Positions 35,278-48,500 of a stretch of DNA of 64,000 nucleotides are shown in pieces (positions within the stretch are counted from its first letter, which is position 1; each line of letters opens with the position of its first letter). Below the pieces are notes generated by a model that ran no database searches, had not been told where the DNA came from, and saw only the letters and a list, made by a program, of their open reading frames with translations. The DNA comes from Nymphaea colorata (Eukaryota > Streptophyta > Magnoliopsida > Nymphaeales > Nymphaeaceae): the NCBI RefSeq assembly GCF_008831285.2, contig NC_045145.1, forward strand, positions 4,752,723 through 4,816,722. Direction: 5' to 3'. Position numbers and translations under genes: made by a program.

Positions 35278-35366
35278 GCATGTGATTCTCCACAAAGCAT
35301 ACTCTAATCCTCTCTATAGTTGTCTGGTTCATCCTCTTTGCAGCTTTGTGTTATGGAGTACCGGGA
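35278..35366 (-). pseudogene. copia integrase fragment (minus strand)
   Basis: The minus-strand reading 'PGTP-stop-HKAAKRMNQTT' and 'IERIRVCFVEN' corresponds to the integrase segment 'TPQQNGVAERMNRTI..R.R' with the catalytic Glu changed to Lys. A stop replaces one residue. Confidence 0.6.
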
Positions 35367-35948
35367 ACAATCTCCTCATGTCTGTTGTTATGCTTTATGC
35401 AATATTTTCTAATTGACCAAGCTCTATAATCACTATCACTGTCCGCAAACGATCTCTTTAGCTTCTTACCTTTTTTTGCTCAATGGCTGCATGAAAGGTC
35501 ATAAAATGCTGCTTAGTTCATTTTTACTCTGCATCTGCCAAACATTCCTTGAAGCATTATTAACGAAGTTACAAGGTAAGAAGCAAACTTTTTTGTTGTG
35601 ACATTAATTGGACACCAGATGTCTCAGTAGACCACCTCTACCAAATTAGTAGCTGTTTTTTTGATGATTTCATTGGAAAGAAACCTTATGTTGCTTATCT
35701 ACAGTGACATGAAGTTGACTTTTATCATTTAACTCATGAAATAGATTCTTCTTTACGAGCAAATCTAATCCCTTCTAACTCGTGGCTCAGTCAATTGTGC
35801 TACGATTTTGATGAAGAACAATAAACAACTGAAGTTATATAATCTCTATTGATTTTAAGTCTTCAGTCTTCACCATGTAGGTTCCAAACTTATCGCCCCA
35901 TGCCAGTACAAACGCTTCTTCAATAAGCTTCCAACCATCTCGACTCGC

Positions 35949-36677
35949 TTTGTTTGGATGGAGGGAAAGGGAAGGAAAGGGAAGGGTGGAAAATGGAGTG
36001 GGAAAGGAAAGGGAAGGAAAGGAAAATGGAGTGGGAAAGGAAAGGGAAGGAAAGGAAAATGGAGTGGGAAAGGAAAGGGAAGGGTGCAAAGGAAAGGAAA
36101 AGAAAGTGACGGAAATGGAAAGAGGTGCTTATAAAGCTTATTTGGATAGAAAGGAAGGAATTGCTAAAATCATGTTTATTTGGACTACATAAAGGAAAGA
36201 AATGATAGAATTTATATTACTTTACAATAATACCTCTGCACGAGACGATGGAAAGGAAGAAGGGGGCATCGTGAACAGTGGTAAAAGATAGATAGAGAAG
36301 AGAAGAGACACGAACCTGAAGAAGCATCTTCGCTGTTTGATGGTTTACGTGAATGGTGGTAAACAGAGACTCTAGAATGAAAAGGATGCTGCTATCACGT
36401 AAAACCTTGTTCATGCATGCGCAGAGAGTAAAAAAGGGCATATAAGGTAGAAAGCGATAAGCCTTTCATTTCCTTCCCAATCCCTCCAATTTTGGAGGGA
36501 TTTTTGGATTTACATTAGAACATCCTTTCCATTCCTTCTCTTTCCTTTCCCTCCCTTTGCAACCAAACAAGTTTTTTACTTTCCTTTCCTTTCCCTTCTT
36601 CTTAATTAATCAACTAAACAAAGGATTGATTGTTCTTTCCCTCCCATTCCCTTCCTTTCTCTCCATCCAAACAGGGT
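35949..36677. mobile_element. Purine-rich TIR element (MITE-like)
   Basis: The left end TTTGTTTGGATGGAGGGAAA and the right end, whose reverse complement is CACCCTGTTTGGATGGAG, form inverted termini that continue as GGAAAGGAAGGG tracts. A 33-bp unit (GAGTGGGAAAGG...) is repeated nearly three times at 35996-36090. Smaller inverted pieces ('TTATTTGGATAGAAAGGAAG' at 36138) suggest nested or internally duplicated ends. It sits inside the minus-strand copia remnant. No target duplication was resolved. Confidence 0.6.
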
Positions 36678-36794
36678 GTAAAGGTAGTCGAGCGAACCGT
36701 CTTCGCCTACCTATAAAATCAAATTCATCCTGAGGCTCGAGACATGCCTCACATCTCTTAGAATTAGCGCACTTGTATTTACACAAAGGTCTTC

Positions 36795-36906
36795 CATTTC
36801 AAGAATTTTAGAAGTATCATTGTTGCTCATATGAACTACTCCAAAATAACCATTTCAAGAATTTGAGAAGTATCATTGTTGCTCATATGAACTACTCCAA
36901 AATAAC
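36795..36906. repeat. 56-bp tandem duplication
   Basis: Two near-identical 56-base copies (starts 36795 and 36851; CATTTCAAGAATTT.AGAAG..) lie head to tail within the gag-proximal part of the minus-strand copia remnant. They differ at one base. Confidence 0.85.
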
Positions 36907-37025
36907 ATGATTCATGAGACAAAAGAAATAGGTCTATGCAAGGAGGCACAAACAAGATGCTCAAGTATCAAGCATCTAGGTCATGTCTACCTTTACCTTT
37001 ATCAGATGGAAGAACCATTACCTCA

Positions 37026-37830
37026 TCATCTGATATTTAACTTCAGGGAAATCTTTTCCTTTGCCACAGTCACACTCTTCCTTTTATGTTCATTTCTGCA
37101 GCCGACCATCTTGTGGCCAAGGACACAACAATGAAAGCAATTTCCATTCATTATACGTTTTGATTTGAACCTAGACTTTGGTCTATTATACTTCTTTTCT
37201 TGACTTTTTGACCTACCATGGTCTCCTAGAACCAAGAACTGTGTGCTTGAAGTATCAAGTGACTTTCTCCATGGTTCTTCATTAAAGAGTTTGCTAGTCA
37301 CAGGCTTCATGGTTGGTTAACATACCATCCAGAGTAGAGTTACTCATTAGACTATAAGTGTTCCCAAATATCCGGCAAAGGATTAGGCACCACCAGTATT
37401 GTCCAACACCATCTTCATTGCAGCCAGTTGATTAATAGTTCTACTTTCATTTAAGTTAAATTTACCAACTCTTTGATTAAAAAGACCTGATTTCTTACTG
37501 TCTTCTAGTCGTATAGATCATGTAGATAGGGATTTAACAATTGTCATGGCTGATGCAAGATGAAATACACTATCATTCGACCATTGTTGAATTCTATACC
37601 AACGTTTTCTAATCTAATAACTTTTACTTTTCATCTATTGCATCTTTCAGCTTGCTCACCTCACTAGGTCCATAAAGATGTTTATATAATAAAGCAGGTC
37701 TTCTATCTTTGCTTTCCCAATCATCCAATTATTTTCATTTAGAGAAACCATTGTACTAACAATAAACTCAATCTTAGTTATCTAAAAAGCCCATGGTTCG
37801 ATATCCATTGGAACACTATCTATGCCCAAA
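37026..37830 (-). pseudogene. copia gag with CCHC knuckle (minus strand)
   Basis: The frame shows 'VSLNENNWMIGKAKIEDLLY' near 37755-37700, matching the gag start 'LNGSNY..WKGKMEDLL' of Tnt1-like copia elements. After a stop-rich middle there is 'LGDHGRSKSQEKKYNRPKSR' and a complete CCHC knuckle in 'CFHCCVLGHKMVGC' (about 37150-37109). Only the last 94 codons are open. Confidence 0.7.
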
Positions 37831-37879
37831 AACAGATTTGTAGGTATACTTGCAAAACTGATCAGTTCCTTTTCTAACA

Positions 37880-38541
37880 GAAGCATATATGTGTGTGTGC
37901 GTGTGTGTGTGTCAAAGGACTACAAAATGTACAATTGAAGTACAATAATTGCAAATTGACACTATTCAAGTAAAAGCTACTTCATACAGCTGAGGTCGGA
38001 TATTTATAAACTAGTGTGGATTGATATGATCGAGTTCTTGCAAGATAGAGCAGAAAATGGGCAGAGATATGGCAGAAAATAGACGAAGACAGATTTACAT
38101 GAGAAACCCCCAAAATCTGGGGTAATGGGACAAAAGATCTACCATGCCTTCAAAGTATCAACGCTTCAAGGCGAGCTTTTTCAATGTTTCAATCCAAACA
38201 TCAACTTTCTTGAGAAGGAAATCCCTAATATTCATAGCTGATTTGTTAAAACCTCAAGAGATCAAATGAAGAAGAACCAGAAAAAGAACCTTGAGAAGAA
38301 CGTCAATGAACAGCCACAAACTGATTCATTCCTTCTCTTTCTCCCTTCTTCCTTTCTTCTCCTCTCTCTACCCAACCTCTCCTCTTCAACGCATCGACAT
38401 CAATGGCCACAACATATTCCTTTTTTACTTTCCACCGTGAGAGAGCAATGCAGGCACAAACAGGCCCGCTGTCACGTTATGTTGCTGTTTGTTTCATAGG
38501 AGGGGCCTTCATTAAAGTGAAGGAGCCCCAATAAACAACCA
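37880..38541 (-). repeat. 5' LTR of the minus-strand copia element
   Basis: Starting at 38541 on the minus strand the sequence reads TGGTTGTTTATTGGGGCTCC, then 'AAGGCCCCTCCTATGAAACA'. Both blocks match the start of the 3' LTR at 34626 ('AAGGCCTCTTTTATGAAAGA'). The lower limit near 37880 is placed before the gag frame and just past a GT microsatellite (37888-37912). Confidence 0.5.
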
Positions 38542-38699
38542 CTGGACCCGACCCAACAAAATTTTACCAAGTCTGATTTTGTCCAGAAAGTGAATATTTT
38601 TTTTTAAGGTTTTGTTTATGCCATATTAGATTATAAATATATTTTACTGTCTCACCTCACAAACTTTAGTAGCATAGATATTCTCTTGGGCTGCGCAAT

Positions 38700-39137
38700 G
38701 TCAACTCATTAGATTCAGATGGAATATTCCTTTAATCATGCCAGCCTTTTTTGATATTCACATATTCGAATTCAAATATGGATTCAAATTTGAATAAAGA
38801 AAGTCATATCTGAATCTGAATTCAAAATCTGATTTTATAATCTAAATCCGATTTTTATATTTGTATATGAATCCGAATGCAAATTTTGAGCCTGAATTTG
38901 CCAATTTTCAAAATATAATAGCATTAGATACATGATATTTGACTAAAAATGAATTCGATCCGAATCCAAATCCAATCGGATATTTATGTATATTTGAATC
39001 TGAATCCGATTGGATGCCATTTATTAAATCTGAAACCGATCTCATTTTTTAATCGGATATTAAATTTTTTTCCACATCCGATTTTTTCGGATAGGTTCGG
39101 TGAAATATCCGATTCAAATCAGATACAATGTTATCCC
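38700..39137. repeat. Degenerate ATCCGAATC repeat, probable TIR-element remnant
   Basis: The segment is built of degenerate 'GAATCCGAT'/'ATCGGATAT' words. It ends with 'AATGTTATCCCTA', whose reverse complement TAGGGATAACATT resembles the TAGGGATGTAAAT end seen at 12892. The left end could not be fixed. Confidence 0.4.
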
Positions 39138-39516
39138 TAGCTGCGGCCCAGATAGATAACGGGCCAGCCTAATGGGGGCCCAACATGCTTTAATTTAAAA
39201 ACTTTGAAAAATCCAACTTAGTCATCTGTTTTTTATGAACCTTCTTTTGAGAACTATAAATTTTAGGACGTTTTAAATGTATCTACACAGTTGGCTTTGT
39301 GAAAAAAAGGCACACACATGAGACAAGATAAAGAAGGTCATGATAGACAGTCCCACCTCTCTTTCTCTCTCGCTCTCTCTCTCTCTCTCTCCCACACACA
39401 TGCATCTATATACCCACATAAAATCTTTAAAACTACTTCATACCCCATAACCACACTGATATGACAAAGTACAATAAGAAGTTTGAGGAAAAACAAAGGA
39501 ATAAGTTTCCATGTAC

Positions 39517-42500
39517 CTTTTTTGCATACAAAGTCCAGGATCAAGCTGGCCACAGCATTTGGCTTCTCGATATGAGGAACATGACCACAATCTGGAATCA
39601 TATGAAGAATTGAATTTGGTATATCCTGATGCAGTTTCTGAGACCAGTAGGGTAGTAGTAGTCAGAACTGTAGTTCAGTGTGCGAACTTTAAATCACCAT
39701 GTATAGGATGAATTATTGGTGTGAATGAAAGTACGGAAGTACCTAGATGAGGATCAGACATAAGCTATATCAACTATATCTAACTAAATAGAGATATTCA
39801 GTACAGTTCTTTTTCCCCACGTTCAAATTCTGTTATTTTACTGCCCCTCTCTCTCTCACACACACACACAGATTTCATGTATTTATTTTAGTAATTTTGT
39901 GGCTTGGATTTTGGTTATTTTTTTCTCTTGAGGGCCAATGGTAAAAAACTTACTTCTCACTTATCCAAGATACTGAGTCAACCTGCTATAGTTAAGTGTC
40001 ATTAAATTAACATAAAGAACTGTACATAATTGTTAATGTTTATGATTAAACAATGTCACTCTTCAAAAAATGTATAGAAAAATTATAAAATCAAAATGCA
40101 TGACAGGAAACCATAAGAGGCAAGACATTTTTTAAAAAAATTTATTGAAGATATTACCAACCAACCCCCCATTCCACTGTGCCCCACAAAAAAAAAAAAC
40201 ACAACACAACACCGAAACATGCACACAGATATAGCAAATCAGTTTATTCTATTGTATGTAAATTAGGCTAATTCAGGTCATTTCAGGCAAGTCACCAGAC
40301 AACCCACCAGGCTTGACAACTGTAGGAGCACCTACCCTTTTCCAATGTAATCTTATAAAATCTTGTACTTACAAAGGCAGAAGAGAAAAAGAAGGAAAAG
40401 GTAACTTGCAAACTCATTTTAACAATGCTGCAATTCAAGTTTCGATGAGCTGGGATTATTAGAAAGCACCCAATTCTTCATGAAACTTTACATTCAGTAG
40501 TCTAAAAATGAAATACATGGTTCCAGAAGGCAGCACTCAGGGATGCGTAATAACCAAGGTAGGCAAAGGTGGAGTGCATTTTTAAGTATTTTGTTAATGT
40601 AAACAACACCAAAAGCCTTGAAGAAAAGTGATACAAGGCGATAATTGCATTTTTGAGAGAAAAGCTTAGAAGGTTTAATGGGTCACTATTTTGCATTTGA
40701 TCATTTTGATGTTACTGTTTTCCTTTTTTCTTTTAAACTCGACCTTATAGATCTAATAACAATATAATTCTATATAATCATCGCACAAAAAAAAGAAATA
40801 ATGGTCTGCTTCAGTTTATATTATTCAAAATAAGTACCTAAATAAAAAGAATCCACATGCATGACCTTGATAAAGAAAATCATCTTTGGTCCATAGAAGA
40901 GGCAGTGTGAGCTTGTAATACTTTTAATCATATAAAATATGCAAAATTACAATTAGCTTTTGGAAGATAAATCAGCATACTGTCACAGCCAATAAAATAG
41001 TGAGAACATGAATGCATTCAAGTGCCTCTAGATAACCATGTAAAAATATCAGGACTTTTTCTTGGGATGAAAGATATATTGAGATAAAAAGTGCAGAAGA
41101 GTCAATGTAATGTTCAAAACATTAATAGCAAGAGTACCATAAATTTCTTACATAAAACTGTAGCTATTATCAAGAAATTCAAGGAGCAGATGGCTCATTT
41201 TACTAACTCTTCTGACCTTGGTTATGAACAACAGATATCTTTTGTTTCAATGTCTCTGCTGTAATGTTGTTCTATCTTTTGTTCATTGGACAAATTAGTG
41301 CATGTTTATCCAATCACATCTACAATTCATAAATCATTATTTCAAGTAAATAAGAAAATAAGCTTTTAAAGTTACTGGTACACATCATGACATTAAGCTT
41401 CTACAGTGACTAGGTGAACAGAGCACATGCATGTCAAAAGGAATTTCTTTTCGAGGGCTTAGGCCTCTTAGGGATAGTCAACCTCATAAAGACCTCAGCC
41501 TCTTGATGCAAGAGGCATGGGTCTCTTCACATGCCAAAGTGGCTTATCCTGGCTCTACAATGATCTTTGGGAGTAATAATGAAAACCAACATGCAAAGGA
41601 TCGCGAGCATCTTACCTTTGCAAACTTACTGCTAATAATTCTGTCATCTTCTCCCCAAATAATAAGTGTTTTCTGCTTTACCTGTGAAATTAACATCAAG
41701 TCCAGTAGAATCATTATAATTAACAAATTCACTAAAATACAAAAGCCTTTTCTTTCAATCCAAGTATTGAAGCTGTTGAATACAGTGTAGAATTCTATGT
41801 TTGAAAACTTAATGGCCAGAAAAACAGGTAAGAATACATCAATTTCGATCTTGCATGCTTTCAGAATTTTTCATGCAAGGTGGCAAGAGCTCATGAATCG
41901 ACAAATTAATGAATGCTAACATCATGAAAAAAATTCTCAAGCTCTCTTAATTTTTAAAATAATGCATTACAATAATATGAAAACATTTCTGCTTTTCAGT
42001 TAAGAAAAAATAAAATTGATCAATGACCAAGGCAGGCTCTGAATTTTCTGCTGATAGAGAATGATGCAGAAGGTATAAATATAATGTTTCCTTTCATTAA
42101 ACTTAGGACACTGATCAATCCTGAGAAAAATCTGAAAATTGGTCTGTCCTGGTCAGCCAAAATCACATTGCCTCATTTTTATTCATCCACCTTGTAGCAT
42201 TATATAGTCCACTTGGGTTGGTTCAAGTCTCATCTCAACTGGGTTTCAATTTGGTAAGATAGGATTAAACTGTATATATCAGTCAGTGTTAAAGGTAATC
42301 TCCAGAAATACCTTCCCTGATAATTCATATGACAAGGCAGTTGCTATACCTGATTAATATCTGCAATGACATTATATCCACCACTAAGCATAAAATCGAC
42401 AGTTGCATCATCCCACCAAGGAAGTAAGCAATGTAGAAGTGACACCTATTCAAGGAGAAAAAATACATATAAATGGACAAAATGTTTATGTTACTGTGAT

Positions 42501-45500
42501 TTTGAGTGTATGTGAAAGCCAGTAAGGACAAAGGCGTTTGTGCTTAACAACTCGTGCTTTGTGCAGTTCTTACTGATGAAAGCTTCTCAAATAATGACCG
42601 GTCAAAGTCCAAAGCATGGATATTTCCATATTTTGTGGTTTACCTTGTTGGAATTTAGGATATCATAAAAAAAGTCATATCCATACAAACTAATTTACAT
42701 AGATAATAATGCAGGGACAGGAAATGTTGTGGATACAATTGGTACGACCAGTAGTTGACAAAAATTAACAACGGACATGGCTGTACTTGCCCACACAGAA
42801 ACATACACAAACAAAAGTAATCAAGGTTATGAAACAAAATAGATAAAATCAATTGGTTGAGTGTATCAATGAAGTGAACTGATATACTGGAACGCCTTGC
42901 AATAAAAGATAGGAAATGCACATTTATTCTTACACTTGTTCTATCGACAATGGTTGAGAGTGAACTGTTGTTGTACATCCCCAAACTAGCAACCAACCTC
43001 AAAGGAATGCTCTTTAATAAGGAAACCTAAATAAAAAATTGACGTCATTGGTAAGAACATATGAACATCAATCCAATAGGCTAATATAAAATTACATAAA
43101 CATGGGATAACACTCATCAATGTGGAATGTATTGTGAAGTTTCAAATGCTAACTCTGTGATCGCTTCACGTCATAATTTACACCTGCAATTTCTATCAGT
43201 TTCCACACATAACTTTTCTTCAGGGAGAACTGAATAACTTGGAAGGAAACTTAGAAAATGTAGTATAAGGTACTCCACTCTGTGAAGAGATACTAGAAAA
43301 GAACAAAGTATGAAGTATTTTCCAAAACTAAATGTTGAAATTATAACATCTTATACATGCTACATTATACTACATGAATCCTTGTTAAAGAGATAGAAGA
43401 GCAACAACAAGAACTAACCATATATGCTAATGTGCCAACAAATGGAAGCTGTAAAATTAAATTGAATAATCTTACTTTGACTAGGATTTCGTTGAGTATA
43501 GAACATGAAGGTCAACTTTGACAAAAAATCCCTTTCATTATATTCTTACTGTTAGTTGACTTAAATTTTACAGCTTGTTAGCATTTCCTCGAGTTTGTGT
43601 ATTTGCAAACAAACAACAATTTGTGGGACACTGGCCATTCCCATGAAGTGTACAAACTGTTCATTCTTCCTTTCTTCCCCTGTTTTTTGGTGTCATATAT
43701 GAGGTTTGTGTTCTTGAAAAGGTTGATGTGAAACTAAGCATGTTACTAAATATGCTGCAAGTTGCAACTTGTGAGCATGTTACTGAACATGTTGCTGTGA
43801 TTTGGGTAGCGACATAGTGGATCTTTACAATGTTCCACCACAATCTTATGGATGCAATTCTTCTCCTTCTTGTATTAAATAGCAGTGTGATCGTTTTTCG
43901 CCATTGTAGAAGAGGACTGCCTGGTCATGAGCGAATTAACAAGGAACAAAACTTTACACATAGTTTAAATTTCTTTTATATTTACTCCAAAAAAAGGAGG
44001 AGGTCCAAAACAGTTCTACACTATTATGAGAGATTAAACTAGCAAAAACATATGCTAACTTCAAGACAAGAAGTCTCACCCCAGTGTAAGCCATAGGTCT
44101 TGGCAGTCTGGAAAGGCGTCCAGTACCTTCTGCATATACACTTGCATCAATCAAGACCAACTCTGACACCTACACCAAGTGATAAGAGTGATAGGGCATA
44201 AATAAGAGCATTTCAATAAACGAATCTGTGTTCCATAAAAAAAAGGTACAGTATGTTGCAGACAAGAATCAGAAGAATGTGCACAGGAACATCTTGTATT
44301 CTTGTTCAAGTCACTTGAACCCGTTGGAACTTTTTAGAAAATCATATAATTAACAGATGGAAGTTTCTTTAAAAGAGCCAGTGCTTTTTATGTGGGTTTT
44401 CTCATATGATGAAGACTAATACCAATGCATGCATGTGGATTGGGAGTAGCTTTGCAGGGCCTGCAGAGCATTTATTCACAAAAGTGGGAAAGTCTTTAGC
44501 AAATACATTACTCCTGGACCATTTTGGTTAGGCCCCAGCAAAAAATTGAACAAATAAGTAATTCTTCTACTGTTTAGACAGATAGATGTGCTTGTTCTAT
44601 CAGTACACATGTACGCAGTTAGCTAGTTTTGACAATTATATGTTTTTTTTAGAGGTAAGATCAACAGCTTAAATTGCACCAAGCACTTCGTGGTGAAAAT
44701 CCAGTAAATGGATACCATCCATGATATGTTTCTTAATGAATAAGCACGAATCCACTTACAAGCCTTGATTAGACAAAAAGGACTCCTAGCTTTTCATGGA
44801 GCTCTAAACAAATTGGGGCAGGCCAATGTATATATGGGTGTGTAGAAAGGCCAGATAGGAACCGTCAACAGGGCACCACCAGTTTCACCTTCTTGTGTTG
44901 CCCAGCCGCAAGACTGTTCATCAGGGTTGGCAGTGTACTCTCATCTCTTTCAGTAAAGTGCCATCCCTGGATACTAGATGTATAGTTCAACTTGCTGCAC
45001 CACACACACACACACATGCGGCTAGTTATAGGCAAAGACCACTCTAGTTAATGACCTCAATAAACATATCATTGGGAAGCAATATCCAGGAGCTTAAGAG
45101 TAAGATTGATACAGAAAGGAATATCGACTACTCACAAATTCAGGATAGTTGACTGCAAAGTCGATTGCAACTGCAGCACCAAGGCTTGCACCAACTAGCA
45201 CCAATGGCCTTGTTATGTATGACCTGAAAAACTGCAATTGCAAATGGAATACATAGACAGTTGTGGAGGTGATGCTAACCAGATTCATTTAATTAAATAT
45301 TAGAAAGGCAGTAAAGTGATGAACTAATTCATTCATTACAATTTCATCCTCAAGAAGTATGCATGTCACCGTGTTGCTTTTAGAGAGCTCAGTCCTGAAC
45401 ATCTCCATGGGTAAAGGTAAAGGGATAACCTCTTGCTGATGACTCTTTCTTAATTATATTGTCACAGTTGCCTCAATTTCTTGCTGCCACAGGACTTGCA

Positions 45501-48500
45501 GAACATTAGGCAATTTGTGAAACATACACGAGGCAAGAGTAGCAAATGAAGCTTTGCGGCTTTCAGAAATTTCATGGGAAGCTTTTATTTCAATGTCATG
45601 CATGGATGCAAGCAAAATGCCTCGCTGTCTAATTATTGTGCTTAGTTATTGTTGTAAACTATATTATGCGCTGAAACCATTACTCCGGGTGAGCGAGAGG
45701 TATTAATCCCACTGCCCGAAAAAATGCCCAAAGGCCCCCCCATTCCCCCTGCCTCCGGGGTCCTGAGCTGCGTCGGTGTCAGCGATAGCAACAGTGCACC
45801 CTTCAACTTGGATGTCTCGCCCTACCACCTTAAGACATAGTTACATAACGCCCACAAGAATCGAACTATACTTACACTCCATGCAACTAATCAAATAACT
45901 ATAAACTCTGAATGCATTGAAAACTGGGAGAGAAAACCAAACACTCGAGGACTTCCGAAAATGAAACAATGACAAGGCACTATACCTGATATAGATGCTC
46001 ACGCTTGGAGGTTGCATTACATGGAGGCAGTTGCTCTATGTCAAGCACAAGAAAGAGTATTAGCCAATAACGACTTGACATTAGCATAACAAGAGAAAAG
46101 CTGACTTAGTGGCAGCAACTGACAACTTAAACAGCAGTAAGCTTTATAGAAAGGTGCTCTTGTTTTCGTCGTATTAGACACATGGAAGTATTCCTCCTGC
46201 TGGCAACTTTGTTATGTCTTTTTATGATTTCCAAATCCATCATTTCCTACATGCATGCTTGTAAGCCACAGACATATATCCATCCGTTCAAGTTACCAAG
46301 TTAGTGACCATCTTGTGTTAGGCAAGCTAAAAAAGACATCCGTGTCTCCTAATTATGCTTTAACCAAACTCTCACTCTCGCTCTCTCTCTGAGGCGCACA
46401 CACAAACAATGATAAAATTATGTTAATTTTTCAAAATGATCTCCACCTTCTCATTTATATCCAAGTAAACACTCAGGTTCAAATTATTTTTCTACTTAAA
46501 ATATGGATCCACTTATGCCTCTCATTGTGGACAACTTTGGGATTCAAGAGAGAGCAAAGGAGGGTAAACTTTTAAGAGCATGGATTTGGAATTTAACCGA
46601 GTAGAGAGCGGATACAAGCTTATTCGCTATTTTGCCAATACAGTCATACTTTTTTTCCAACTTTTCTAAATTCATTTTGTACCTCTACATAACCAGGACA
46701 AGTTCATTTCTAGGGTTAAGGATAGTTAGGTTCACCATCAAATTTGACCAAAAAGATGGTGCTACGCTGAGGGATGAATTTGGTGAACAACTTGCTGCTC
46801 CTTGGCGGGAAACCGATTAGGGAATCATGTTACATCATGTAATATCTTTCTTGACAAGAAGTTATCCATATGATAAGTCTCACTTGACTACCAAAGAGAG
46901 GAAAGAGCTTCCAGCGAAGCGTACAAATTACTCGCAGAGAGGGCTTTGCTCGTGACTTTGCAAGTGTTTCATGAAGGAAACATGACGAGCAGACGAGCCG
47001 CTGAGATAGGGACAGAATGCCCATGATATCATCGAGATTCCGTCCCCATGTGTGTGTGTGTGCGCGCGCCGCACTCTATTTTGGTGTTGTAAAAACCATG
47101 TTTGTGCCATGTATAGATTACATTTTATGAAGATCTCAAAACCAGCATCCCAAACTTTTGCAGCTTATAATTCCGACTCCACAAAAAATTTTGTACCACT
47201 TTCTTGGCTATCAGGGAACAAGGTTCCATATGTATAATCAGTTTCTTGAAAAGAAAAACGAACACCTTCAGATAAAAAGAACTCACGTTATCTATTGAGT
47301 CGTGGTAAAGGGTGAAATTATTTGAACTTACTTTCTACTAGCCACAACTCTGGTCGACCTCCTTACCATGGGTCAGATAAGATGTGACCGGCGTTTGAAA
47401 AGAAGATGACTGCTTTGAAAACTTAAAATTAAAAAAATGACTTAAAAAAATCAGAAGCAATAAGGTAAGTCGGTGATGGTACTCAAAATATCCCAAAAGA
47501 ACCCTCAGAAAGAATCCAGCCACTTAATGTGCCCAGACCCTTTAGGGTAGTCACAGTACAGGAACAAAATACGTAAAAGACTGCCTTTCCCTAACAAAGG
47601 AAATCGGTGGGTGAGCCAGTCTTCTAAGCATTAATGTCTGTAACTGCTTTCAGTCCCGTAACAGGCCAGGTCCTTGACATTGCATCAACTACTATAACCT
47701 AGGCGACCCAATTGTCGTCTGCAGAGATAACCTGCATCTTCTCCTAAACTGTATCATACACTCAGTTTAGATCTAAAATCTGACCTACGCAGACCCGGAG
47801 CCCAGAGTCAGACCTGAATATTTGAAATTGTATCCAGATCAGAGAGGCATGTAATTCAACAGTCACATGTAGCTGGGTCAGACCTTTTACTCAAACTGGG
47901 TTTCAGATCCGGTCACTCCTCAAAATCCTTTGCCCTTCTCGAATTTTACTAAATGGATCCGAGTCCTGGTAGGTTATCGAAGATTTCCGAACCGTTAATA
48001 TGCCTACCCTCGGTTCGCCTTGCAGTCAAAGCCAGCGGACGTCAATCTAATTAATGGCAGAAAGATAAACTTACCTAGGTCAGAGAATCCCCACCCAAGA
48101 ACATCAACAGCCCACGTCTCCAGTCCAGCATCCTCTAGCAAAGGGAAGGTGTATCTCCACTCCAAACAAGAACTGGGGAGCCAAAAGGAAAAAAGCTTCT
48201 CTCTCAAGACACGTCACCAATTGAAAACAGCATGCGCTTTAATGTGCACAAGCATGCTTTACACCTAAACTTAGCACCATCAAAATAAAAAGAGGGGTAT
48301 CAGTTACACGTACCTATCGAAACCATGGAGAAGCACAACTGGTCTGCCTCCGGTCCTCTGCAGTGGCTTCACACAACTGCTCAAGATACAGTTCTCCAAT
48401 AGGCTAGTCTGCATTGGCAAAAAAGGGAGACTAACATGAACTTGAATCTAAATGGGACAAATAATCCAATACCCACATGAGGTCACGGGATCATGCACCT

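Larger units (their letters stand above)
34560..38541 (-). mobile_element. Decayed Ty1/copia element on the minus strand
   Basis: On the minus strand: 5' LTR from 38541, gag with zinc knuckle (37830-37026), integrase fragment (35366-35278), RNase H fragment (35021-34912), polypurine tract (34640-34631) and the beginning of a 3' LTR at 34626. That LTR start TGACTATTTTTTAGGG matches the 5' LTR start TGGTTGTTTATTGGGG. Most of pol is deleted. A purine-rich TIR element (35949-36677) is inserted between gag and integrase. The 3' LTR is cut off after less than 100 bp by the plus-oriented fragment described separately. Confidence 0.65.

Noticed and set aside
35835-36089. 84-codon minus-strand frame ending 'DKFGTYMVKTEDLKSIEII'
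   Set aside because: Its first half is the purine/pyrimidine repeat (PSLSFPTPFSFP); the second half has no known match and no splice support.
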